Source: Siniperca chuatsi | Lineage: Eukaryota; Chordata; Actinopteri; Centrarchiformes; Sinipercidae | Assembly (NCBI RefSeq): GCF_020085105.1 | Contig: NC_058052.1 | Coordinates: forward strand, 12,629,233 to 12,693,232 | Length of the DNA stretch: 64,000 bases | Direction of reading: 5' to 3' | Part shown: positions 1 through 13,700 of the stretch, one piece after another | Layout of the letters: every line of letters starts with the position of its first letter | Numbering within the stretch: position 1 is the stretch's first letter | Made by a program: the position numbers and the translations under genes | Notes under the pieces: generated by a model | Database searches by the model: none | Told to the model about the DNA's origin: nothing | Seen by the model: only the letters and a program-made list of their open reading frames with translations

Positions 1-3000
1 CACCAACTAAAACGTTCCAAGTTTGGCACGTTGCCAGCTAAAGCACACTTACACTTTAGGACATCACATCTTCTCATGCCCCACCCTTTCTCTCCTTTAT
101 TTGCTATTAATTTGTACCCACACATAAACACGTAAGTATTGTACAATTGTCAGTAGACACAATAAGGCTGTCAGTCAGGAGTGTATCAGGGCAGAACAGG
201 ACTATCCCCAGAAGGTCTACACACCGGACGGACATGTACCCGCAGCTTCTTGTCATTAATATTGCTATTTGATCTTTTTGCATCATTAATATGCATGCAG
301 GAAACTACCTGCGCCTGAGCTGTGAGGATTTTAAAAAAAATATCCTGCAACCGGAATGATTTTTATCTCCGTGCTGAAAGTGAGAATGTGCATGTACACT
401 GAATCTAAAGCTATTCTATAAGGAATCCACATGTGGCTTTAGTTGCACAAATAATGCAAGACACTCATTCCAGCAAAGCCCAAGAATAACACACACTGCA
501 GAATCGCCCAGGAGTATATTTGTGTAATGCTTGTGTCAGGTTTTACAACAAATACATTGTTGCAACTTTGGCTCCTCATACGCTAGTGGTCCAGGGACTC
601 AGGGGTCATCCAGGACAGGGGGTGGGTTGGGCTGAACTGAGGCGACAACTGGCATCTACCCTATAGCACCGCTTTCTGGTGGTGGAGCAATTCTATTTAT
701 ATCCTGACACACACACTGGGACGATGGGAATGCAGTAGGCCTCAAGCACAAACATTTCCCACTGCCAACTCTGTAACTGCACTCATTTGCCACTGCAAAC
801 ATGATGCTTTCATTTTGCTGGAGTAAAAAGAAGTGTTGAATATAATTTTCTAAATGATGTGTGAGCGAATGATAGATTTACTTTCATTAATATACCCAAG
901 AAATAACTCAAATGAAATATAGAATTGTGCATATGAGATTGTGGTCGTGCATGGCAGGCATATATATGTACAGACAAAACGCACACAGCAAACACTTAAC
1001 CCAAGTTAACTCTGTCTTGAATGTATAAGAGGTGAGACAAACTGACAGGAGCAGAAGAAGGGAGGCGAGAAGAGAAGGAGGGGGCGAATGGATGCTGCAG
1101 CCATAGGCATTCTCTCATTTGCAGCCATTCTGCAGTGTACGGTGTTTTGAGAACATCAGGACTCACAGTTAGCTCCCCTCATGTTTCATGCAAAGAAGGC
1201 ACAGGTGCTGGAAGACAAACATGAATACACGAAAAGAGGCTATTGTTTTACCAAGAGTTTAGACTTCTGACGAAAGCAATCACAGGTTGAAACATCATCA
1301 GTCATGCTGAAACATATGAAGCAACTCTTGGGAATGCAGCAGCACATTGTTCTGTCTTTTCCACTTTGTCATCCCACTAAAGCTGACATCCGGGTTAATC
1401 AGATCTGATATCCAGCTGAGCAAGCTTCTGAAAAAGCTGAGAAAATGTTGTGGCCACGAATTGGACGGCAAAAAGCAAATAGCCATGTGCCTTTGACCAA
1501 CACAGTTTGTATCAAAACATAAACACACGAGGGAACAATACTGCTAATTAAATTGTCATGTCAGTTGTCTTACTCTGTCAAAGTGCCTTTACAATGACCT
1601 CAAAATGGCTGTATTCGCGAGATCTCATCCTCTTTGAGTCTTCACACCCCACAACTCAACGAAAATAATTGGTTATAAATATTCAAAAGAAGCAAACCTT
1701 TCAAGTGGCCAATGTCAGACAACCTTCAGGACTTGGATGGTTTTCCCTCGCCAACACGGGGTGATTAGTTAACTCCAAATCCCTTTTGGCAAATTGGGCA
1801 ACAAAAATGCAAAGCAGACATTTATAACAGGAGAGGTGTATTTTGTCTAAGACACAAAAAGCGAGAGGCTTTACATGTAAAGAACAGTGGACAGATTTTC
1901 AATCTAATAAAGGAATAATGCTTTAATATAGCATGGAAATATGTATATAAGAAATAAAGAGCTATATGATAGTTTCCATTTTAATGACATCCAGTGCATT
2001 TGTTCAATGCATAAAAACATGTTCTTTTTATAATAACAATATGGCTGCGAATGTCTCATGGTCAAAGGTGGTGTGTTTCAATTGGAGGCGACCCCAGTTC
2101 AGTCACTGATTACATTTATGTATGCTACAGTATAGGCAGAGCAGAGTTTATCATCTATGCGCTAATGAAAAATATTTTCCATAACACATTGTGTGAACTA
2201 TCGTGAAGCTGTCAGCTGAAAAACCTCTGAAGTGCCATTTTCCTGGTATTTCAGAGGTGTCTTTTAATATTAATAGTATCACAACAGAGAGGGGACTGTG
2301 CATGGATACATCCATAACTTTAATCATATATTTTTGTCTTGTTTTCATTTGTCAGCAAAACTAAAAAAGGATTATCTAAGGCCGGAAATCAGGGCAGTTA
2401 CGGCTGGCCAGAAAAGAAGAGAGAAGACGCCAATTTTCTTCCCACTGGAGCTGTTCGCCTCGGCAGCTTCATGATGTTAACACATAACAGCATCAGCAGG
2501 TCCTCTCATCCACAGAGATTCTGACTACTCTCCAACTGTGTGTCAACCTTACCAATAATGGCAGCTAAATAACAAATACCCTAAAGAAATCACACAGGCC
2601 CTTGGGACTACAGTATAAAGGTTATGTTTCTTCCTGCCTGAAATAACATTTCCAAATATAGAGAATAGATGGATTATAACAATAAATTGCTCCTCGCGTT
2701 AGTGTATACAAATGCAAATGTCAGTAATCAAACGCTGAGTAATGAGAAATAAAATGTTTACAAAACCTCTAAGTACTTAAATACACAGTGTTGAAAGTGA
2801 CCTTTTTTACTGGCTCAGAGTTTCACTTCTCTTCCTGCATTGGCCAATCAGCAGTGACCTGTTACACTGTTTCCAGGCTGAGAGCTGCATTAAATATTGA
2901 TGGTGAGAAGACAGAATATTCACATCATACTTTTTTAAATTATATGAAACTCGACACAGGAGGATAAGAGAAATAATGGAAATGACGAAAAGCAGATCAA

Positions 3001-3223
3001 GGTTTATAACGTGCTGGCTTTTGTTTCCGACTAAGCACTGAAGTGTACACGTTTTTGAGGGTGCAAAAAAGAGCTAAAGGGGAGGTTATAATGATCTTTC
3101 ACTGTTTTCGCCATGACTACAGATACCACAAGTAACCTGAAGCCCTTGCACTTTGAAATCCCTCTACGTTCAGGGGAAAACTGTAGAAATTTCACAGTAT
3201 TTGAACTCAAGCTCCGTTATGAA

Positions 3224-3478
3224 AATAGGCCTTTTTCACAGAAGACATTTTGTCATGTCAGTAGGAAAAGCACAGGTGTAAATTATACAAAGAACAATGG
3301 CTGAATTCCATTTAGCTGCTTCAGTTTCAGGGCCCTGGTGTTGATCATGCTGGCTCACTGTCACACTGCCATGGCTTACTGGGACACTTGAATACAACAG
3401 AGCCATTGTTAATGTTATTGGTAATGTCTGTGCTTTTCTTACAATGTGTCAAAGTGTCTGCTGTGAAAAAGGCCTATT
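3224..3478. mobile_element. MITE-like element with terminal inverted repeats
   Basis: The ends are perfect inverted repeats of 18 bases (aataggcctttttcacag at 3224 and its reverse complement ending at 3478), and the similarity continues inward through cacag.agac. The element is about 255 bases and has no coding capacity. It shares its ends and interior with the copy at 3832-4060, so it belongs to a repeated family, probably mobilised by a DNA transposase encoded elsewhere. Confidence 0.7.
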
Positions 3479-3749
3479 AACGAGTCACTTCAAGAACCTC
3501 TGTGCAGTTTCAAAGAGTAGTTTTGTGCCCTTTATCAGCACCACAGACTAAACCATCATGATATGTTAATGTTTCTCAAAGAAATGACCTATTATAAAAG
3601 TATATAATTCCTCCAACAAATAATGTATTTTATTTTATATATCTTATAACTTATACAATAAAATAAATGTGCTTTTTGTAATATAAACATTATCATTACC
3701 AATGGATTTTTTTTACATACTTATAAAATTTTGTGAGCCAGCATGCACA

Positions 3750-4060
3750 ATACCAGAGCCCTAAGATATTAATGTTATTAGTTGCACCTGTGTTTGACAC
3801 GTCAATACATCTGCTGCGAGAAAAACATATAGACCTTTTTCACAACAGCAATTTTGACAGTAAAAGCACAGGTGCAACTAATAACATTAATAATGGCTGC
3901 ATTCTATTTAGGTGAATCTGTTCCAGGGCCCAAGTGCGGTACATTCTGACTCACTGGGATGACTGGGACACCCAATGGAGCTGAGTCATTGTTAACCTTA
4001 TTAGTCACAACTGTGCTTTTCCTGTTACCACAAATCAAAATGTCTGCTGTGAAAAAGGTC
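3750..4060. mobile_element. Second MITE copy plus a partial copy next to it
   Basis: A full copy (3832-4060; ends gacctttttcaca and tgtgaaaaaggtc) is preceded by what looks like half of another copy (about 3750-3830). The two adjoining pieces create a perfect 24-base inverted repeat (3769-3792 against 3867-3890) around a 74-base loop. Internal similarity to 3224-3478 is clear, for example cagggccc and the last 20 bases. Confidence 0.65.
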
Positions 4061-7000
4061 CTGGTTTTCTGGAAATGAACTGATCATTAGAAAACTTTAA
4101 TAACTTTAATGAATTAGCTTTTATTTTTGTCAATTTCTTGTGTCTTGTGTGTGAAGCAAAATTTGGATCATTCTCACTGTGTTCATTTCATGTTTCTTGA
4201 CCTTGAGCTTTGGCTCCTGTTTCATCTCTGATCCATATTTAGAAAGGAGTGCAGTGCCCTGTAGATTCGGGCACCAATTCGGGCACCAATTAAATAGCTA
4301 TCAGAGGACTGCTGAAGTGGAAGATGGTGTACCGGATGGCAGTGAATTGAATGCGACTTGAATACATCAGCACTCCTTTTATATCAACTGTTTTGATATT
4401 TATAGGCTGTGTCTCACAGGATATATGTCCATATTATTTAGTTTTGGCAAAGCAGAAGGTCAAACAGTAAGAATTGATTTGGCTTTGGCTGTGCTGTGAA
4501 GTTGAGAGGTGCATTATGCAAGATGAACCTGATCCTCTCCTCCCAATGACTGTCGATGGAAGATGTTGACCCGCTTATTGATGACTGGACTCCACTTTTT
4601 TGCTCAAGTAAGCACAGATTCCCCCTACTGTGTGGATGTGTGAGTTGTGGCTGGTCATTGTTCGATGCAAAATCTGTCTTCAAAAAACAGTCGGTGTATT
4701 TGTGCTGCTCTCTGCTGTCAGGGGCTCACAGTATGCCAACGCAATGCAGCGAATGGACCACAGACCTGGGACCTATGGGCAACACTACCCCATTCATACA
4801 AGGTAGAGCTTCACTCTTCCCCACTGTTGAATCTGCATGTACTGTTTAGGTTTATCTAGGGACAGAAGACTAAACTTCATCTAAACTTTACCAAACTTAA
4901 TACAAAATGAGCACAAAATGTAGGTATTTAGCTTCAGTCATGTTGTGTGGAATTTCATGCAACAAATGCACAATCATTTGAATACATTGTTAACGGTCAG
5001 GATTCACTTTTTTAACAACATGAGAGAGTGTGAAAAACCATGCGTTCTGTCATTGTGGCACATTTCACACTTCTGAACACAACAGAAAAGCAGTTATTTG
5101 ATTTTAATTTCCAAGTAGATACAATCACCGCCAATGAACATAATTACCCTGTTACTGGAAGCATAGCTCTGATTGGATGTAATCAGATCCCTATTATTAT
5201 CTTTGATTCTGTTGTATTGAACAGAAGCAACATTTCTACTGTTTAATCTGTTCACTCTGACATTTGAAATACAGGCCCTGCCAGCATCTTGAAACGCTGG
5301 TAGACTCCTTAGGTAAAGTAGACTGAATAATAGACCAAAGGGGACTCCAGTGGCCCGTGAAATTGTTGAAAAATGTATAGTGATAGTTGCTGGAAAAAGT
5401 TGTCAGGTATGTTTCACACCTTAAACAGACTGGACTTGTGCAGTCAATATTTCTGTGATATTCTGCACGATTAAGGATTCATTCTTTCACATCTACACAG
5501 GTCAGCTATCTTGAACAATTTTTCTGTCTTTCCCTTAAGTATTATGACTGATGCATTGACATAAAAGGTATAGGGGAAAATGAAATTGATTTCACCAAGA
5601 CATAAGCAGGGGTTTTATTGTGCCTCTTCCTCACATTCCCATCCCCTTTTTTGCTTGATAGTCTTTTGATTTCCACCCAGAACACCCAATACTGTTCTGA
5701 GCCACAAATAATTGGCACTATTAAAGATTAAAAATAAAACACCTACTTCACACTTCAAAGTAAGGTTATGTGTGTTTTTTTCACACTTTTTTCGCATTTT
5801 TCATCTTGAGCCAGGCAGACTTGCTGTGCTTCACTGAACGTGACAGTGTGAGGGAAAGAGCTCATTTGCAAAGTATGACTGCTGCAGATTGGCATGTGCT
5901 TTACAGGTTACTGATTTATTGACTTTTCCATCCACAAAGGCACAGAAAAATACATTTTCAGACACTTTTCAGCTACAAGGGAGAGAGCTGAGGCAGTATA
6001 GGTGCAGATATGGGCAGATTGAGATTCAGGGGCCATAAGGGGTCCTTGTGGGGGCCCGAGAAGCACAGCAAATTCAGTTTTATCTTACATTTCCCCAAAG
6101 AGAGAGTGTACTAGAATAACTATTGGAAGTATCATTTGTATGATCTTGCACAACATCATATATGTCAAGTTAATGATGTGGTGGTTCAGATACCCCAGGT
6201 TAAAAGGATTATACATAATGATATGTCAATCCGGTGGATGGCGCTGTTGGAGTGCCTCCAGGACGCGGCAGCATTCAGAGCAGAGCGCACCCTCTTAATG
6301 TTGAAAGAGTGTGCGCTGTAGTGGCCAGGCATATGTTTGTGGGGGTGATAAGGAGCAGGACGATGGTACTTGTCTCCGTCATCCTTAATGAGGATTTAGA
6401 TTTCCAGTAGCTGCCCTGCTTAGTGGCCTTGAGGATGTACGGTGATGGAGAGGGCACAGTGTGGGACCGGGTCGGACGGCCCCACCGGGACTGTATGTGC
6501 TACCTTGGACCTCCTACTTTGATGCCGATGTAAGACGTTTAAACTTTTACAAATGCACTGCAGCCGAGCGACAGGAGGCAGGCCACACCTGTTGCGCACT
6601 TGATTTCACAGATGCATTGATAAAGTAAATGCACTTAATAGGGTAAAAGTGTTATAAATATGCAGCAGAGCCTAAGGGTTATTCTCTGTGAATTTGATTG
6701 ATGTTTTTAAATGTAACTGAGTTCTGTTGGCTAATAATGATTGTTGGGAGTCAGATTACAATTCTATAAAAAAAAATGATACGGGCTATGATTCGGATAT
6801 GGCAGCACAGGGGGACATTTTACACATTGATTTTCTCTGAGTGGGTCATTAAATCATGCTTTGCATTCACATGTTGACGGTTTCATAACAGGCTGAGAGG
6901 CTGTCAGGTCACCATTGTGCCACTTTTTCAGGTACATCAGCTTTATTGGCGCAATATTAAACGATATCTTTTTCGTTTTACCTCACCTGCTGGACACAAA

Positions 7001-7239
7001 GTAATATGTATGTATCCGTTCTGCAGGATCAAATGATATTAGATTGGCTACTGTGTTGTCGGCTGGGCGCACTGTTGTGCTCCAGTGCCTATAGCCTGCA
7101 TGAAGCCCGGAGCTGTCACAAGTGTTCCTTCTCCGTCTCTACAAATCACTCATGATCGATTCATTAGTTTCAAATTCCTATAAGGCTATAATAGGAGTTG
7201 CACAGTGCATAGTATACGACAGTTGCAGGACCAATCACT

Positions 7240-7500
7240 TTCGCTTAGTGTCTTTCACACTGTTGTTGTGCGGACGCAGGGCCAGTGAAGGATGATGATT
7301 TCTGTAACGTTACTGTACAAGAGAGGCGCCCTTAACGCCGGTCTCTGTGGAACATACAGCACTGACTTTCCTGGTTTAGCCAAGGAGAACTCTTGTCTTA
7401 TCCAGTCATATAGTAGGTTTACAGGCGTCCTTTCCCTTTGCCAAGCGGTCTCACTTTGTCTCGTAACACCGCCAATCCCTTGTTCTCTCTTCCCAGCGGG
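7240..7500 (+). promoter_or_regulatory. slc35f3: 5' region of the long slc35f3 isoform
   Basis: This stretch lies immediately 5' of the long-form ATG. It ends in a 20-odd base pyrimidine-rich run followed by CAG (7494-7496), a good acceptor consensus, so part of it may be intron rather than promoter. It has somewhat higher GC than the surrounding DNA. No clear TATA box was seen. Whether transcription starts here or in an exon further left cannot be decided from sequence alone. Confidence 0.3.
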
Positions 7501-7711
7501 ATGCGCAAGTCGCCCGACGTGAGCCCCAGAAGGCTTTCGGACATCAGCCCTCAACTCAGACAGCTCAAGTACCTGGTGGTGGACGAGGCCATCAAAGAGG
7601 ACCTCAAGTCCTCCCGCTCAGTTGAGGACATCAACAGCGCGTCCATAGAGGAGCGAATATTGCGAATCACCGGCTATTATGGATATCAGCCTTGGAGTGC
7701 AAGCTACAATA
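7501..7711 (+). CDS. slc35f3: slc35f3 alternative first coding exon, long isoform
   Basis: This exon encodes 70 residues starting MRKSPDVSPRRLSDISPQL and ending near GYYGYQPWSASYN, then one base left over before a strong donor (a|GTGAGT at 7712). The exon is hydrophilic, has no membrane segment and is rich in charged residues, so it would form a cytosolic N-terminal tail. The ATG at 7501 directly follows a sequence that looks like a splice acceptor (pyrimidine tract, then CAG, then CGGG), so an upstream non-coding exon is likely. I recall a similar N-terminus in a longer mammalian SLC35F3 isoform, but not with certainty. The phase matches the acceptor at 40576, joining as an Arg codon. Confidence 0.85.
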
Positions 7712-10700
7712 GTGAGTCAGTTTACATGCATGGAGCTGTTAACTTCTGTGACTGTATAGAGCATGCAGTGGTACATGCAGTGACACTCATTGGATTCAGA
7801 TAACATTAGAGTATTAATGACAGTCATTTAATAAAAAGTGCTGTTAAGTATCACTTGCAGGTGCATCTTGATGGCGTTTATTAACTGACATGGTTAGATG
7901 CATTATGTGGGTGGATGGAGTTAGAGGACTGGGGACACAGGTTAAATACCTGCATGTGAGAGTATAATGTGTATTAATCTGCACTAACCTATGGGCAGGC
8001 AACCAGAGGCACATTTAGACATTTTAGGCCCCCAGATTTAAGGCAGCATGATGTGTCCACATTAAATCCCAGCACTTTCTATCCATCCTTTCATCCTCAT
8101 CTTTTAAATGGACCTGAATTTGGTGTTAAAGCAAAGCGCAAGGGCTGATGTTCTGAGTGTGCTGCTCAGAACGAGAAGAGAGCTCGTCTGAATAAGGAAA
8201 TAATGATACGCATGGTGTAATTCACCGTGATGCTGCTTATCTTCATCATTATTGTCACTGAATCAAACTTTGCACTGTGAGAATTAGGCTAGTTGTTAAA
8301 GCATCAGTGTTGCCGTTGGTTGCAGCAGACAGTGGAGCTAATGTTGGAGTCACACAGCGGGAATGCTGCTTGGAGCAGTTGATTCTTTGAAGAAAAAGTT
8401 GTCAATGCAGCTCTTATTTTCCTCTCATTTCTTTTCTCTTCATCACTGCAGTATATTTGCGGCCTTTTTTTGTGCACAGCATTAAATGCCTGAGCTGTAA
8501 CTGCTGTTGATCCTGGCTGGATGATGGATTACAATTTTGCTTCACTTCACTTCACTTTGCTCTGTTGCTTCGTCTAGGAGCTCTGTCTTGCTGTGGTGGC
8601 ATCAGGACAAACCACAGTGTTAACAACTGTCAATTTTTTGTTCATTTGTTTGTTATTGCTGCTCTGATACGAATACATTCAGTAGGATTTGGCATAATGA
8701 CATTTAGCTGGTAGCTGGTGGAAAGGTTTGTAAATTACATATGAGAGACTGCAATATTAAACAGCCGCAAGGCTACTTCAAAATTCATAGGCCTATATAC
8801 CTAACACTGCAGACTTGACATGACAGCTGCTCTCTTCTTGTTATTGTTGGGTTGTTATAAATTGATGCATATTTATTTAAATTTGGTGAAAAATACACAA
8901 TACTTTATTCTGTCATCTGCAGGGCCCTCTGGCTGCCAAAGCAACTGTTAAATAGACTTACACTATTGTATATTTCCTTTGATAGACATAAGTACTTATT
9001 ATTTTATACACTGAACTTCTATTAAAAGAGCTGCATATTGAGAAGCTTTTCAGTAAAGCCAAGTTGGCCTCCAATGCACATCTGGTTAGTTGTTGGTCAC
9101 CAACATTGTTAAAATGGATTAACAAATATTGCTATATTATAGTATTTATTGATGTAAACAGTGATAAATGAATTTGCCCAGTTTTCCTAAACCTCAGTCT
9201 GAAATTATCTTTTTCATGTGCAGGTAATTTATACACTTCCTTAAGAACTGTGTTTCAAACTGATTCAAGGAATTAATTATCTTCTATATAACAGTTAATG
9301 TCCATGTAAGCGCCTAATTAAAATAGCTGCTGTGGAACAGACATAATGGAAAGTATTGCTTGTGAAAGTGGTTGTGTTTTTATTAAACCTAATAAAAGTT
9401 ATGACACAAGTGTCCATTTTCCCAAAAGTACACAGACACTTCACATTAAATGAGATAAATGGTGGGTTTAATTCCAAAACACAATGTTGTCCAAGTTGAA
9501 AAAAATGTTCCCCTGAAAAAACAGCCACTACTTGAGTTATATGGTGTAATGTGTTCCCTAATATAGCACTTTGTGGATGGCAGTGGTATTGCGAACAAAA
9601 TAATTCATGATGAGTTGGACTGTTGCATCAGACATTTTTTTGTGTGCATGGCCATCAGGGGAACTGTCACTTCTCAGTTAATTGATGTTGAGTTTTGGCT
9701 TTTAGGAAATGTAGGGTTTGTTCAGCTTGCTTCTGTTTCTAACTAATCAAACCTAAAGTAAAATTAAAATATGCCATGTTCCAAATCCACACAGTTCTCA
9801 GCTCCTTCTGGACCACCTGCAGTAGTAGCAGCTGTGCTTTGTGGGGACAGAAGTCCCACTCATAACACATTGCACACAATTGCGTGCCATGTGTTGAACA
9901 CTCCAGCCCACAGCCCCCTCCAGCACACACACACATACACACACACACACACACATGACCTGACTACTCAGGACCCACTGGCAACTAGAAAGCAGTGGCT
10001 AATGGCTAAAAAGTGGAGGGCTGATGCTGAAGGCAGCCAATTTCAAGAGTGGTGGGAGGCTGAGTATTTCTCAGTAGAGTGCAAAGAGATGCCTGTTTGT
10101 TTCATTTACCACCAACCATTCCAAACTGGCACATGTGCTCTTTCACACAGGAGTAAGCAGAGTGAGAGGGAAAGTGGAGCTAGTAGTAAACCATGACTCA
10201 GGCTGAGGATGAAAGGTAGCTGTGTAACTCAGCTTTTCTGTGTGACTTAATGGATCATCTGAATATGAGACTGCAGGGATCACAAACATGCAGGATGCTG
10301 TAATAGCCCTCAAAAACAACATTTATCAAATCTGCCTGTGAGTCACTTTTCCCTTGAGTGCCATACATTCAAACTCAAAGCAGAATTAAGCAATAGCTTT
10401 GCTTTTGATGTAGTAGATATATATACTGCAGGTGTGTCCCTTTTATCTCAGGATCACAGCTTTGCATTCAGGCTGTGTTTAGGGTGTTTGGACCCAGCTA
10501 TGTGTGTGCTCAGCTGGCTGCATACCATGTACCTGCAATGTCTTGTGTCAGACTTGTGTGGCATCTCTCTTCTCTCTCTCCATCCACTGCAATACATTGA
10601 TAAACAAATACATTATACAGCCTGCCTGCCAGTAATCAATTCTCTTCTCAGTGAAGATCAACAAATCATCAAACATACCCTACCCGAGAGAAAACCCCTC

Positions 10701-13700
10701 TTACTGCACTTTGAAAATGGCGATAAATGGAGGGATTGATGTCTGTATCAAAGAAAAGGTCACAGGTTACTGGAGAAAGGTTACTGGAGAGAATATATTG
10801 AACTACAATATCTATATATCATAAACAAACACTTCTAACTAATTTTGTCTTCATGATTTACTATTCTTCTATTATTTTCTTTTCTGCTTGGGGAATCTGA
10901 AACCGTAGACATTCACTGGTCAGCTTTGACAAAGTGGCAGAGCAATGATATCAGCTATCAGTGCTGTGGAAATTCTGACATATTATATCATTTATGTCCA
11001 TCCACCATGGAGGATTACTTCTGCTGAATTCAAACAAAATGTCATCTTATAAAACTCACCCACGTTATGATTAATAAAACATAAATGAATCTCCTCTTCG
11101 CAGACTGATTAGAATTTTGCCCGAACAGAAGTTGAATTTGATATCGCTGCTGCAGGTTAACTCTCAAAGATATGAGGGAACTCTTTTCACATGCGGGAAA
11201 AAATGGAAAGTAAAAACCTCTTTTTAAATTGTGAGTGTCATCACTTTTCCCTTTGCCTGTGGAGTCCTCAGGACATAAGACAGAAAAAAAAACCTTTTAG
11301 CTAAAATGACACCACTTAAAATCATTTTGAATTGAATGTTTTTGGGCATTTACTTGATCTTGTTTATTTTAGTTTATTTTACATTGAATTATCTTACTGG
11401 TTAATGTTTTTTGATTGCATATGTTGGTCCTCTGCATTCATTAAGTAAAATATGTACAGTATATATAGTATGCAGTGACCTATATAAAGACTCATATACT
11501 GTGGGTGCTTTAAAAGAAGGTTTATCTCAGACGTACTGTAGCAATATGAAACAAATGGTAGTCATAAGGGAAACACTGAAACAGTTTTTATTTCTTTATT
11601 TTAATTTATTTTTTCTTTCACAGGAAAAACTTTTGATTCTTGTGGTATCCAAAAGTGAAGTACAGTATATGCTTATAGCAGGTCCTTTTGAAGATAACAT
11701 TACCCTAAAAAGGGAGCTGGTTGCCAACTGCTGCCTTTAGTTTTGTTTTAAAATGTATTCATAAAAACTAGAGTAGGTTATTTTGTTCAGATAGGTCTTC
11801 TAGGCATTTCCAGAGTTAAGTCCGTGGATGCGTTCAGGCTGAAAAGTTTGTTTTACTTCAGATTATCATAGAAAGAAGGGGCATTCTCTAAGATTAGGCC
11901 TGTCCCTTGCCTGTGAAATTATCCCTTTAGGTTTGTAAAGTTCCACTGAGAAGTGAAACATTTGTCAGACAAACAGACTTTGTTCTTTCTCTAATTTACT
12001 CGCACTATCTATCACAAATGTAGCGTCCCCTCTGGTGCAAATTTAGAGCTTCACGAGGCATGAAATGAGGTTGGATTCTATTTTGAGCTCAGGGTTTGGG
12101 CATGGTGAGACGCAACAGTGGAGCAGGTTGTAGAGAGCATATGTACCCATGTACACATTCACTGCTGGCAGTAACAGAACAGCTGGAAGGGATGGGCAAG
12201 GTATGGGCTGACTGTGACTGATGACGAGAATGACTCCTTTCAAATCAGCTGGAGCTGTGGAGAATGGTAATAGTTCTGCAGATACACGTCTCGCTTGCTC
12301 AGCTGCTTACGGATAAATCCAGCTCGCATACAGGCTCGGTGGCAAACTCCTCAAAGTCAAAGATCAAAAGCTTTTTCCTAGAATCTTCATTTTACACCTG
12401 TGTTCAACAGTTAATCAGTGAAACACAGCAGTTTTTCCATCAACAAAAAAGCCTCAATACACCTGAATGCAATTCCGCCACAAGATGTTGCGTTGTGAGT
12501 ACAGCTCACATGATTCCTCACATAGAAATTTTAAGTTGTCACCGTTCACGGTGTGTATTAGACTGGAAGTGAGACCTCTCCAACCTTGATCAACTTCCTC
12601 CACATTTGTAGCCCTTCACATGCACAGCAATCCACAAAGAGACAATTAAAAGATAAAAGAAATGAAGACAACAGCATTTGGGTAAACAATTAATTTCCCT
12701 GCAGAGTTTTATCTCTATAATGTTCTTATTTCTTTATGCATGTATTTAAAACACTGCTACATGTTTTAGTGATATGCACAACATACTAAAAAAAAACATA
12801 TACCCAGAGGATCATCATGATATATTTAATATTTTATGTAAATAGGTTATATGATATAGAGTCCTTTTCCACTTGTGAGTATTTATGTATCAATAACTGT
12901 CGAGTCTTACCCATAACCAGAGGAACTGAGGCATTGTCTCTGCAGAAGTACGAGTACTGAACAGCAAATTATCCTGCCTCAGCTGTGAGTCTCAGGCGAC
13001 CAAAGGGAAAGTCAGCAATGGTAGGAACAAGCACACAATTCAGTGCAAGAGACATTTCTGACGGTGTCTTTTGGGCACAAAAGTAACTATAGATTCAGTG
13101 ACATACTGAACATATTGGCCCAGTAGGAAATGTTTTTAATTTGGTTGAACATGTTTAAAGATTAATTAGAATCATTTATGTTTTGGAGAGCATTGCCATT
13201 TCTTGACAGTGAGGAAGGTTACCAGTGTATTAGCACCCAAAACATAGGAATTTCTGAGTCCAACCAGTAATTTCCCCACTGTGTTTAAAAGACACTGTTT
13301 GAACTGAATATTTCTAGTTTAATGTTCTGTCCAAGTGGTGCAAGCAAGGCTTCTCTGAACAAGTGTATTTTAGGCTTTTTTACCAACTCCAGTACAGTAG
13401 AAACAGCTTCTGTTGCGTAACATCCCATCTATAATTGAGAAGGTTGCATAGATCATCACACACCTGCTCCTGAAGTCTTGCTTGTGCCCAGTGGAATGGA
13501 GGAGCTGCAAATCAGCTATACCACTTTGAAGAAAAAAAACCTCCAGTCTTGTTTCTGTCAGCTGCTCATCAGTGTCATCCAAAGTGGTGGAGATGAACAT
13601 GGATAGAGGGGTGGATGCAGAGGTGCAAATGAGACCGCCAAATCAGTTGGCTTGAAACAGCATTGGGGAAAAGATTCAGTCTTAGTTCAGAGCTTGATAT

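Larger units (their letters stand above)
1..7496 (+). other. Non-coding flank left of slc35f3
   Basis: Apart from the MITEs at 3.2-4.1 kb I see no supportable gene. Open frames here are all under 130 codons, overlap on both strands and show no family motif. The stretch may contain non-coding first exons or enhancers of slc35f3, which cannot be shown from sequence. Confidence 0.5.

Noticed and set aside
4438..4859. Several overlapping frames on both strands
   Set aside because: Frames overlap on both strands without codon bias or motif. One starts MEDVDPLIDDW, which looks protein-like, but it has no support from flanking signals.
9771..10196. 141-codon open frame
   Set aside because: It runs through a CA microsatellite (THTHTH-type residues) and has low-complexity, motif-free sequence. 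A repeat artefact.
10338..10739. 133-codon open frame
   Set aside because: It shows no homology that I recognise, no splice context, and lies in the middle of an intron. Cys/Leu-rich composition is typical of random frames.
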